Below, piece by piece: positions 16,802-24,399 of a stretch of DNA of 64,000 bases (positions are counted from its first letter, which is position 1; each line of letters starts with the position of its first letter). The notes under the pieces are model-generated. The model did not search any database. It was not told the DNA's origin and saw only the letters and a program-made list of their open reading frames with translations. A program made the position numbers and the translations under genes. This stretch comes from Pedobacter polaris (GTDB lineage: Bacteria; Bacteroidota; Bacteroidia; Sphingobacteriales; Sphingobacteriaceae): positions 248,001-312,000 of the forward strand of contig NZ_SWBR01000005.1 of assembly GCF_005116505.1 (NCBI RefSeq). The letters are read 5' to 3'.

Positions 16802-17302
16802 ATGGAACAAATAGAAAAACGCCCAGTAGATGTGCTTTTTGATAAATATGCAGAAAGTCATCAAAACCATACCAATGAAACCATACATTGGATTTGTGTG
16901 CCTTTAATTGTTTTTAGCTTATTGGGCTTAGTTTGGCAAATTCCATTTCCTCATTTAGAGTTTTTAGGGCAATACAACGGTTATTTAAATTGGGCATCGT
17001 TTTTAATTGCATTTGCGATGTACTATTATTTTACCCTTTCACCGGTTTTGTTTTTTTTAATGATCTGGATCATTGGTCTAATGAGCTATGTAATTGTTAA
17101 AATAGAGCAGTTTTATGGTTTAGGTAGTTTAAATGCTTGTTTAATTTATGTGGTAATTTTTGTACTGGCATGGATTGGTCAATTTATCGGACATAAAATT
17201 GAAGGGAAAAAACCTTCCTTTTTAGATGATGTTAAATTTTTGCTAATTGGTCCAATTTGGTTATTGCATTTCATTTGCAAAAAAATGGGTTTGAAATACT
17301 AA
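16802..17302 (+). CDS. DUF962 / Mpo1-like membrane protein
   Basis: 166 aa with about four membrane helices. The N-terminal signature YAESHQNHTNETIHWICVP, with paired His residues, and the later GHKIEGKKPSFLDDVKFLLIGP with PIWLLHF match the DUF962/YGL010w family. The yeast member Mpo1 is an iron-dependent dioxygenase acting on 2-hydroxy fatty acids in sphingolipid turnover; a similar role is conceivable here because Sphingobacteriaceae make sphingolipids, but that is inference. Confidence 0.85.
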   Translation: MEQIEKRPVDVLFDKYAESHQNHTNETIHWICVPLIVFSLLGLVWQIPFPHLEFLGQYNGYLNWASFLIAFAMYYYFTLSPVLFFLMIWIIGLMSYVIVKIEQFYGLGSLNACLIYVVIFVLAWIGQFIGHKIEGKKPSFLDDVKFLLIGPIWLLHFICKKMGLKY

Positions 17303-17434
17303 TTCTTTTCAATTCTAATTTGATGATTAGTATTTCTGGCCGCAGATGTTGGAGATTATTTGATAGTGTTGTTCCAAATACCATCTGAATCTTATTGTAG
17401 TTTGCCGAGATACCTTTTTTTAAAGTTAAGTTTT

Positions 17435-17459
17435 TGTTACCCCGCTTAATTTGGTAACA
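17435..17459. promoter_or_regulatory. Inverted repeat TGTTACC-N11-GGTAACA
   Basis: A perfect 7-bp inverted repeat with an 11-bp spacer, 51 bp upstream of the first 11-bp operator repeat of the TonB receptor gene. It could be a dimeric-regulator site or a hairpin; no T-run follows. The rest of 17303-17509 shows no ORF or promoter that can be supported. Confidence 0.35.
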
Positions 17460-17509
17460 TCATCTCACGCGCTACTAAAAGAGCCTTGGAATATTAATTA
17501 GCTCGTCAT

Positions 17510-17587
17510 TTAACAATTAATTAACACGTTGGTAAACGAATGGTAATTTACAGCTAACATGAAGCTAACATTGTGGTAATAGTTTTG
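17510..17587 (+). promoter_or_regulatory. Array of seven 11-bp NTAA repeats with -7 box, TonB receptor promoter
   Basis: NTAA words begin at 17510, 17521, 17532, 17543, 17554, 17565 and 17576 (TTAAC, TTAAC, GTAAA, GTAAT, CTAAC, CTAAC, GTAAT), exactly 11 bp apart. The -7 box TAGTTTTG is at 17580-17587. A direct-repeat operator with 11-bp period placed where the -33 element should be is the layout of PHO boxes bound by PhoB-type regulators. The same spacing is found at 20437-20514 and 25683-25727. Regulator identity is inferred. Confidence 0.7.
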
Positions 17588-17608
17588 CCTAAACAAAAAA
17601 TAGGCAAA

Positions 17609-20425
17609 TTGAAATCACAATTAACTCTTAAAAAAGCATTCTTTACATTACTATTTGTAGTTATTGGTGCAACTGTTTTCGCACAAGGAACAGGTAAAAT
17701 CTCAGGAACGGTATCAGATAAAAAAACTGGTGAAGCCTTAATAGGTGCTGGTGTTAAAATAGCAGGGACTACTAAAGCAGTAGGAACGGATTCGTTAGGG
17801 AAATATGTTTTGACAGGCTTAACAGCGGGAAAATATATTTTAGAGGTTTCTTATGTAAGTTATAATACAAAAACCATTACTGAAGTTGATGTAAAGGACG
17901 CTGGAATAACAACTGTAAATGTTATTTTAGAAGAGGCGGGTTCTACTTTAAATCAAGTGGTAATTAAAGGCCAAGTTAACCGAGAAACTGAAACTGCATT
18001 ATTAGCAATTCAAAAAAATGCTACAGAAATAAAACAAGGTATTGGAATTCAAGAACTATCGAGGAAAGGTGTAAGTGATGTTGAAGAAGGCTTAACTAAA
18101 ATTACTGGAATTACCAAAGTAGACGGAAGAGGTTTATTTGTTAGAGGTTTAGAGGATAGATACAATAACTTATTGATAAATGGTTTGGCAGTTCCTTCAA
18201 ACAATCCGTTTAAAAAAATTATTCCTTTGGATCTTTTTCCTACCGATATCGTTAGCGTCTTGGAAACATCTAAAACATTTAATGCTGGATTATACGGGGA
18301 TTTTGCTGGAGGTACATTTAACATTGTTACTGCTAAAGGTGAAAAAAGTATCACCAAAATTAATATCGGCACAAGCTTTATTTCTAATAGTACTTTTAAG
18401 AAATTCTTAAGGTCAGAAGATGCTACATCAATAGGAGATTACTTTGGTTTTGCAGGAAGTGAACGTGATATACCAAAAGCTTTCGGAAAAAAACCATCAT
18501 CTTATATGATGTCTGCAAGTGAAGCAGGCTCGCAATTTGGTTCTGGTTTCGATGTTGATGAAGGTAAAGCGCCTTTAAACACAAGCGTAGGTATATTGCA
18601 TTCGCAAAAATTTCAATTAGAAAATCAACGTAGTTTTCAATATCTAATCTCTTTAAATACAGATAATAATTTTCAGACTAGAGAAGGGGTAGATCGCTTT
18701 TTTAATACTGGCTTAGGTGTTTACGACAACAATTTATATACAACAACTAACAGGTTTTCTACAAACTCATCTTTATTAGCCGCCTTTAATTATGGTAGCA
18801 AAAGACTAAACTTAAGTTTAAATGCTTTTTATCTAAAGGGAACCGAAAACTTAATTCAAGATCAGTTAGGTTATACCAATAGCCAAGCAAATGTTAACAA
18901 TGCCTTTATCAGGTTAAATCAATTACAAAAAACCGATATGTTTACTGGACAGCTATTGGCAAATTATAAGTTGACAGAAGATGATGCTCATAGTATAAAA
19001 GCTGGAGTATCTTACTCAAAAACAAAGTATCAATTGCCAGATAGGAAATCTTTTAGAGGAGCGAAATTGGATGATAATACTACTGCGCTAAGCTATTCTG
19101 GCAATAGTATCTATAGACAGTTTATGGACTATAATGGAGATTTCTTTGCTTCTGGCTTATTAGAGTACAATTGGAAATTTGGTAACGAAGATTTAACCAA
19201 AGCTCATAAACTATCGATAGGTTACAATGGTTCATTTAATAAAATAGAATCTGATTTTAGATTTATAGTTTCTAAAAATTTAGCCTCAAATAATGCTTCT
19301 TTCCCAACAAATCAACCCGATGCAGTATTAGGATCAGCAATTGCTAATGGTGGTTTTACCTATGAAGAAGGCTCTAGTTCAACCTATGCTGCTAGAATGC
19401 AAGAAGGTGTTAATGCTGGTTATGTAGATTTTGCGCTAAGATTAAACAATAAATTGAATTTAAACATAGGTAGTAGGTTTGAACAATCACAAAGAATCAC
19501 AAGATATAGAGAATCAGGATCTTTCGACGCTCCATTTCAAAAAGACATTAAAGATAACTTCGATGTTTTACCAGCAGCAAACTTAAAGTATGCGCTAAGT
19601 GATAAGGCGAATTTTAGAGTGTCGGCTTCTAAAACCTTAACTAAGCCCGTAATTATGGAAGCTTATCCATTAGAGTTTGTTAATCCAGATGCTACTATAG
19701 AAAACGGTAACCCAAATGTAATTAATAGCCAAAATTATAATTTTGATGTGAAGTACGAATGGTTTCCTACCAATAAAGAGATGTTTGCCGTAACGGGTTT
19801 CGCTAAATACTTACAAGACCCGATAGAAAGGTTATTTGAGCAATCGGCAGGTAGTGGCGGTTTGGCCATTACTTACGGTAACTCTAAAAAGGCAATTTTG
19901 TATGGTGCAGAGTTAGAGCTTTTACTTCAATTGAGCAGAATACACCCATCGTTAGAAAAGTTTTCATTTGGTTTTAATACCTCTTTAATGGTTACTAAAG
20001 CTACCATTGATGTAATTAAAAACAGTTCGGAAATTGCTTCACTAGGCGATAAAAAAACACGAAAGCTACAAGGTGCTTCACCATGGTTGATTAATGCCGA
20101 TATTAAACATGAAGCTGATTTTAGTAAAAAATGGAAAAGCACAATGACCTTGGCCTATAATGTTTATGGTGAACGTATTTATGCAGTTGGTACCAATGGA
20201 TTAGATAGTTATTACGAAAAGCCATTTGGCAAACTTGATTTTATTTGGAACAATAAAATTGCTACCAAATGGGATGTGAAATTTGGTATAGAGAATATCT
20301 TAAACCCTACCTATAAAATTGATTTAGGAGCTAACAGTAAAATAAAAGTTTATGAAACTGACCTAACAGTTAAGGATTATAAAAGAGGAGTGGGTGTGTC
20401 ATTAGGTTTAGGCTATACTTTCTAA
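17609..20425 (+). CDS. TonB-dependent outer membrane receptor with carboxypeptidase-regulatory-like N-terminal domain
   Basis: 938 aa from TTG 17609. Signal peptide ending TVFAQ, then a CarboxypepD_reg-like domain (GKISGTVSDKKTGEALIGAGV...TVNVILEEAG), plug domain (SRKGVSDVEEGLTKITGITKVDGRGLFVRGLEDRYNN split by short loops) and a 22-strand barrel ending GVGVSLGLGYTF with terminal Phe. A GTG at 17573 would extend it, but that lies upstream of the -7 box at 17580-17587, so the mRNA would not contain it. Ligand unknown; not a clear SusC. Pairs with the beta-helix lipoprotein downstream, which shares the same operator type. Confidence 0.9.
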   Translation: MKSQLTLKKAFFTLLFVVIGATVFAQGTGKISGTVSDKKTGEALIGAGVKIAGTTKAVGTDSLGKYVLTGLTAGKYILEVSYVSYNTKTITEVDVKDAGITTVNVILEEAGSTLNQVVIKGQVNRETETALLAIQKNATEIKQGIGIQELSRKGVSDVEEGLTKITGITKVDGRGLFVRGLEDRYNNLLINGLAVPSNNPFKKIIPLDLFPTDIVSVLETSKTFNAGLYGDFAGGTFNIVTAKGEKSITKINIGTSFISNSTFKKFLRSEDATSIGDYFGFAGSERDIPKAFGKKPSSYMMSASEAGSQFGSGFDVDEGKAPLNTSVGILHSQKFQLENQRSFQYLISLNTDNNFQTREGVDRFFNTGLGVYDNNLYTTTNRFSTNSSLLAAFNYGSKRLNLSLNAFYLKGTENLIQDQLGYTNSQANVNNAFIRLNQLQKTDMFTGQLLANYKLTEDDAHSIKAGVSYSKTKYQLPDRKSFRGAKLDDNTTALSYSGNSIYRQFMDYNGDFFASGLLEYNWKFGNEDLTKAHKLSIGYNGSFNKIESDFRFIVSKNLASNNASFPTNQPDAVLGSAIANGGFTYEEGSSSTYAARMQEGVNAGYVDFALRLNNKLNLNIGSRFEQSQRITRYRESGSFDAPFQKDIKDNFDVLPAANLKYALSDKANFRVSASKTLTKPVIMEAYPLEFVNPDATIENGNPNVINSQNYNFDVKYEWFPTNKEMFAVTGFAKYLQDPIERLFEQSAGSGGLAITYGNSKKAILYGAELELLLQLSRIHPSLEKFSFGFNTSLMVTKATIDVIKNSSEIASLGDKKTRKLQGASPWLINADIKHEADFSKKWKSTMTLAYNVYGERIYAVGTNGLDSYYEKPFGKLDFIWNNKIATKWDVKFGIENILNPTYKIDLGANSKIKVYETDLTVKDYKRGVGVSLGLGYTF

Positions 20426-20436
20426 ATTAAAAATTA

Positions 20437-20514
20437 GTAACAATTTATTAACACTGAGGTAATAAAATGATTAAGATTAGTTAATCTATACACAACATTG
20501 CCTCGCTATTTTTG
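20437..20514 (+). promoter_or_regulatory. Second array of 11-bp NTAA repeats with -7 box, lipoprotein promoter
   Basis: Repeats begin at 20437 (GTAAC), 20448 (TTAAC), 20459 (GTAAT), 20470 (ATTAA, degenerate), 20481 (TTAAT) and 20492 (ACAAC, degenerate). The -7 box TATTTTTG is at 20507-20514, again 15 bp after the start of the last repeat. It gives the beta-helix lipoprotein its own promoter under the same presumed regulator as the TonB receptor. Confidence 0.62.
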
Positions 20515-20542
20515 AATGAATAAATAAAATAAAAAATTAAAG

Positions 20543-21736
20543 ATGAAAAAATTATTTTACGCAATTGCAATTGTAGCTACAATTTTTACAGGTTGCTCTG
20601 ATGACGATGATGATGTGGTGCCAACAAAACAACCTGTAGTAGGTGAAATTACTGGTGATATTACAGCAAGCAGAACTTTAGCTTATGGCAATTATACCCT
20701 AAAAGGTATGGTTAAAATTCAACCAGGTGTTACGTTAACAATTGAAAAAGGATCTACTTTTACAGCAGATAAATCGAATGGTGAAAATGGATTAGTAGTG
20801 TTAAAGGGTGGTATATTAATTGCCAATGGAACAGCAGATGAGCCTATTGTATTTACAGCAAAAGATAAAGCTCCTGGTCAATGGGCAGGTATTATTATGT
20901 ACGGAGAAGCGCCAATAGTTGCTTCTGGAGGTGTTGCTAGTGCAACTTCTGAAGATGGTTTAAATCTACCTTACGGTGGTACTAATGCATCTCATAGCAG
21001 TGGCTCATTAAAATATGTTAGAGTTGAATATGCTGGCCTAGTTTATAATAGTAATACTAAAGAACATAATGGTTTTTCTTTCTACGCAGTTGGTAGCGGT
21101 ACAACATTAGAAAACTTAGTATCTTACAAAGGTAACGATGATGGGTTTGAATTTTATGGTGGAACTGCTAGCGGTAAAAATTTAATTTCTTATGGTAATG
21201 CAGATGATTCTTTCGATTGGCAAGACGGTTGGAGAGGACAAGATAATACCAACTGGTTTGCTTACCAAACAGGAACAGCTAACTATGGAATGGAAATTGA
21301 AGCTAAAAGCGTAAATAATACTTTTTGGCCAAAAGCTACCAATATTACACTTAAAAGAGCAGCCGGTACAGGTACAGAATCAGCATCTGAAAAGCAATAT
21401 GACGCAATACAGTTTAAGGCACAAGGTAATGGTGATTTTAGTAATATTGTTATTGATGGTTACGCATCGATTGAAGCTGGCTTCGGTTCTGCTGTTCAAA
21501 TCCGTGATTTGAGTACATACAATGATCAAGTAGTTGCTGGTAAGATTAAATTGAATAATGTAAAAATTACAAATACGCCAGTTCTATTCCTTTCGCAAAA
21601 TTCTGGCGGTGCGTTTACTGTAAATGCAGCTAGTTTTGGTGTTAATTGGTCAGTTTCTACAACTGCAACTGGTGCATCTTTAACAAAAGGTAAATGGGCT
21701 AATATTGATGGCTTAGATTTATTAGCTAATTTATAA
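20543..21736 (+). CDS. Right-handed beta-helix surface lipoprotein
   Basis: 397 aa. Lipoprotein signal MKKLFYAIAIVATIFTGC with Cys18, followed by SDDDDD, a pattern like the acidic surface-export signals known for Bacteroidota lipoproteins. The rest has repeating beta-helix rungs (YGNYTLKGMVKIQPGVTLTIEKGS, KGGILIANGTADEPIVFTA, GTTLENLVSYKGNDDGFEFYGG). No catalytic motif is evident; binding or lyase roles are possible. Next to the TonB receptor and sharing its operator type, it probably serves as that receptor's surface partner. Confidence 0.82.
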   Translation: MKKLFYAIAIVATIFTGCSDDDDDVVPTKQPVVGEITGDITASRTLAYGNYTLKGMVKIQPGVTLTIEKGSTFTADKSNGENGLVVLKGGILIANGTADEPIVFTAKDKAPGQWAGIIMYGEAPIVASGGVASATSEDGLNLPYGGTNASHSSGSLKYVRVEYAGLVYNSNTKEHNGFSFYAVGSGTTLENLVSYKGNDDGFEFYGGTASGKNLISYGNADDSFDWQDGWRGQDNTNWFAYQTGTANYGMEIEAKSVNNTFWPKATNITLKRAAGTGTESASEKQYDAIQFKAQGNGDFSNIVIDGYASIEAGFGSAVQIRDLSTYNDQVVAGKIKLNNVKITNTPVLFLSQNSGGAFTVNAASFGVNWSVSTTATGASLTKGKWANIDGLDLLANL

Positions 21737-21755
21737 GAAATAAATAACCATAAAG

Positions 21756-21786
21756 AAAAAGCCTGAGTAGATCTACTCAGGCTTTT
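21756..21786 (+). terminator. Palindromic terminator, copy 1
   Basis: A perfect 30-bp palindrome: AAAAGCCTGAGTAGA (21757-21771) and its complement to 21786, with A-run and T-run on either side, so it can end transcripts from both strands. A second copy at 23988-24019 differs at one paired position with the palindrome kept. Confidence 0.85.
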
Positions 21787-21801
21787 CTATTTAAAAATAA
21801 A

Positions 21802-22065
21802 CTATTCTGCAGTTTCAGTAATCTTTTTAGCTGGTTTTGCTTTAACAACTTTCTCTTTTACAGGAGCAGCAACTACTTCAGCAACAGTTTCTGTTTTACT
21901 TTTAAGATCAATTTTTTGCTTAATTGTTTAGCAAATTTTTCAATTATTGATTTAGTTTTTTTTGCTTTACCATAATCAGCAACAATCGCTGTAAATGCAG
22001 CAGTCAATTTATCTTCTAATTCTTTCTTAGCTTTTTTGCTTTCTGATTTTGATTTTTCTCTTCAC
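21802..22065 (-). pseudogene. Broken duplicate of the basic Lys/Ala-rich protein gene
   Basis: On the minus strand this is a near-copy of the intact gene at 24035-24301, with the same tail region (KPAKKITETAE here, KPVKKAIETAE there). It has lost the ATG (GTG at 22065), has a 2-nt deletion near the start that leads to a stop at codon 13, and lacks one T in the T-run at about 21912, a further frameshift. It lies next to terminator copy 1 exactly as the intact gene lies next to copy 2, so terminator and gene were duplicated together. Confidence 0.85.
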
Positions 22066-22224
22066 CCGTGGTGGGTGTTATCCACCCACAAATGAGATAT
22101 AACAAGTATAGGTCTTTTTAGATAATTGGTGATAACACCAATCACAAGATGTAATATCTAATCCGAAGTAATATGATAAAGAATACTTAATACTATGATG
22201 ATATTGGATTTCTAATTTGTCAAT

Positions 22225-22527
22225 ATGAAAAACACAAAATTAATGTACTTGAAGATTGCAATAGTTGCAGTCTTAGGAGTCTATGCTACTATTGGCTGTG
22301 AAAAAGAGAAATCCATTGCCCCAGTTCCTGAGGTTAAAATTGAAGATGCAACAATTGCCAAACTGACCAAATTTCTGTCTATATCATTATATACCCCAAT
22401 AGACCAAGTAGTTTATTACGCGAAAGAAAAGGAGTTCGTTATTTATGGCAAGAATCACTTAAGCTTAGAAAGTGTTCAAGAGACATATAACAAAGCAAAT
22501 GAATATAAACTTAACTACGAAAATTAG
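22225..22527 (+). CDS. Small putative lipoprotein upstream of metzincin-like gene
   Basis: 100 aa. Signal with Cys at residue 25 (YATIGCEKEKS), then a mostly helical 70-residue domain (ATIAKLTKFLSISLYTPIDQVVYYAKEKEFVIYG). No family recognised. It ends one base before the next ATG, so the two are a coupled pair inside the segment flanked by the duplicated terminator/gene unit. The 160 bp upstream (22066-22224) contain a small hairpin CACCC-GTGGT-GGGTG and no exact promoter box. Confidence 0.68.
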   Translation: MKNTKLMYLKIAIVAVLGVYATIGCEKEKSIAPVPEVKIEDATIAKLTKFLSISLYTPIDQVVYYAKEKEFVIYGKNHLSLESVQETYNKANEYKLNYEN

Positions 22528-22528
22528 T

Positions 22529-23977
22529 ATGAAAAAGTATATATTCTTTCTGATATTTACATTTATTGCACCAATATTAAAAGCCCAAGTTTCACTTTTA
22601 CAATTTGAAATAGCAGCTAATTATTTATCTTCTAACAAATTGGTTGTGAATGACCCGAGTGTAATTACTGATTTTAAATTTTATATTTCGTTACAAAGAG
22701 CAGCAGCAAGCACAGGCGGTTATGTATCTGGAAATTGCACTGTTACCTTGTTGTATACCGAAAATCCCAATAATTTGACAGAGGCTTTTCCAGGTGGCTC
22801 AGATTATGAAAGTGACCCATCAACAATTGAATTGATGACGCCTAAAAATGTGACAAGTACGGATTATAGCAATGCGACAGCAAATTTTGATGCATTTAAA
22901 CAATTATCAGCAAAATTACCAGCTGGTAAAACATCCGGTAGAATAATTTTAAGATATAAATATTATAGTACTAACTATAATAGGGATGTTATTAAATATT
23001 CAAGTGTAAGATATAATATTAACCAACCAGTTGTTAATCCACCATCGGGTATTGACCCTGCAATAATTACTAAAATACAAGCTATGGGTTTTAATACAAA
23101 TGGAATTGCGAATTTCAGTAGTACACACTATTTAGTCGAGAATGATGTACTTATAAAAAAGAGTTCGTTAAATATTAGTAATCCTATGTATTCAATCAAT
23201 AATGACAAAGTGCATAATATTAATATTTTACTTGATCAGTCTATATTAGTACATAATATGTGGCCAAGTGCTATTTTATTAGCAGTGGAAGTGTGGAACT
23301 CCACACCTAATTGTGATGTTAAGTTAAATCTTATTTATAGTGATTCTAATTATAACCCATTACCAGAAACGGATATCTTGATAAAAGGCGACGATGGCTT
23401 ATTGGCATCAACTTTAGTGACAGTAGCAGAGTTTCCAAATGGTGATGGAAAATCAGGCAATTCAATTTTAATAAATACTGATTTTAAAGATCCAAGCACA
23501 AATTCATTTATAAATTCTGATAGAGCAGCGAGAAAAGTTATTCATGCAATTGGACATTCTCTAGGTTTGAACCATAATAACTCTTCAAGTTCAATAATGA
23601 ATGGAAGTACCGGTGTTGTAAATTTAGAGGTTTACCCTATATTACATAATTATGATGTTGCACTAATTAATGCTTTATATTCGATAAATCCTAATAGTTT
23701 AATTGTTCCTTATATAGGAGGTGCAAGCACTTTGAATACAAATGGGCAATTTACATATATCATGAGCTATCTTTCTAAGGAAAGTGGTGTATATTATAAA
23801 TGGGAAATAGTCGGGATAAATGGAACTAATTATAATTATGAATTTACTGATGACACTGATGGAATATTAAGTGAAATGGCTATTGCTGATGCTGGTAACT
23901 ATCAATTAAAATGTACGATTTCCGGAGGAAAATATGCAACTCCAGTAACTGCTACAAAAAATATTACGGTATTGTAA
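22529..23977 (+). CDS. Secreted matrixin-like (metzincin) protein with altered catalytic Glu
   Basis: 482 aa from ATG 22529 (an upstream in-frame start at 22472 would overlap the previous gene and precede the signal peptide). Signal peptide ends KAQ. The zinc-binding metzincin motif reads H339-A-I-G-H343-S-L-G346-L-N-H349, followed by a Met-turn-like SSSSIMNG and YDVALINALYS, as in matrixin-type proteases. The usual HExxH Glu is Ala (GCA at 23546-23548; GAA would be one base away), so it may be inactive. N-terminal beta-rich domain (about 20-170) and a C-terminal Ig-like domain (about 390-482). Terminator copy 2 follows. Confidence 0.8.
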   Translation: MKKYIFFLIFTFIAPILKAQVSLLQFEIAANYLSSNKLVVNDPSVITDFKFYISLQRAAASTGGYVSGNCTVTLLYTENPNNLTEAFPGGSDYESDPSTIELMTPKNVTSTDYSNATANFDAFKQLSAKLPAGKTSGRIILRYKYYSTNYNRDVIKYSSVRYNINQPVVNPPSGIDPAIITKIQAMGFNTNGIANFSSTHYLVENDVLIKKSSLNISNPMYSINNDKVHNINILLDQSILVHNMWPSAILLAVEVWNSTPNCDVKLNLIYSDSNYNPLPETDILIKGDDGLLASTLVTVAEFPNGDGKSGNSILINTDFKDPSTNSFINSDRAARKVIHAIGHSLGLNHNNSSSSIMNGSTGVVNLEVYPILHNYDVALINALYSINPNSLIVPYIGGASTLNTNGQFTYIMSYLSKESGVYYKWEIVGINGTNYNYEFTDDTDGILSEMAIADAGNYQLKCTISGGKYATPVTATKNITVL

Positions 23978-23987
23978 TAACCATAAG

Positions 23988-24019
23988 AAAAAGCCTGAGT
24001 AAATTTACTCAGGCTTTTT
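23988..24019 (+). terminator. Palindromic terminator, copy 2
   Basis: A perfect 32-bp palindrome, AAAAAGCCTGAGTAAA and its complement. Compared with copy 1 (21756-21786) one G-C pair has become A-T on both arms, so the hairpin was kept by paired change. It serves the metzincin-like gene on the plus strand and the basic-protein gene on the minus strand. Confidence 0.85.
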
Positions 24020-24034
24020 CTATTTAAAAATAAA

Positions 24035-24301
24035 TTATTCTGCAGTTTCTATAGCTTTTTTAACAGGTTTTGCTTTAACAACTTTTTCTTTTACAGGAGC
24101 AGCAACTACTTCAGCAACAGTTTCAGTTTTACTTTTAAGATCAATTTTTTTGCTTAACTGTTTAGCAAATTTTTCAATTATTGATTTAGTTTTTTTTGCT
24201 TTACCATAATCAGCAACAATTGCTGTAAATGCAGCAGTCAATTTATCTTCTAATTCTTTCTTAGCTTTTTTGCTTTCTGATTTTGATTTTTCTTTCTTCA
24301 T
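24035..24301 (-). CDS. Small Lys/Ala-rich basic protein (histone H1-like composition)
   Basis: 88 aa from ATG 24301; a longer in-frame start at 24340 lies upstream of the -7 box and is rejected. Very lysine rich with a helical start (KKEKSKSESKKAKKELEDKL) and a tail of AAPVKEKVVKAKPVKKA, like bacterial H1-type DNA-binding tails. The middle (FTAIVADYGKAKKTKSIIEKFAKQLSKKI) is a helical domain. Nucleoid or RNA binding is likely but unproven. A broken copy is at 21802-22065. Confidence 0.78.
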   Translation of the reverse strand: MKKEKSKSESKKAKKELEDKLTAAFTAIVADYGKAKKTKSIIEKFAKQLSKKIDLKSKTETVAEVVAAPVKEKVVKAKPVKKAIETAE

Positions 24302-24323
24302 AACTTGAATTTTGTGATATTTC

Positions 24324-24331
24324 CAAAGATA
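24324..24331 (-). promoter_or_regulatory. -7 box for the basic-protein gene
   Basis: Minus-strand TATCTTTG matches TAnnTTTG, 23 bp before the ATG at 24301. Three NTAA words with 11-bp period lie upstream, but the last starts 17 bp from the box, not 15, and the DNA is very AT-rich, so an operator call is not made. Confidence 0.5.
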
Positions 24332-24399
24332 AATGATCAATAAGTTAAATTAATATTATCATTATGTTAAATAGTTTGGCGATGTTAACAAAGAAAGAT

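Noticed and set aside
22077-22092. DnaA-like word TTATCCACC near 22079
   Set aside because: One mismatch to the consensus and part of a small CACCC hairpin; not supported.
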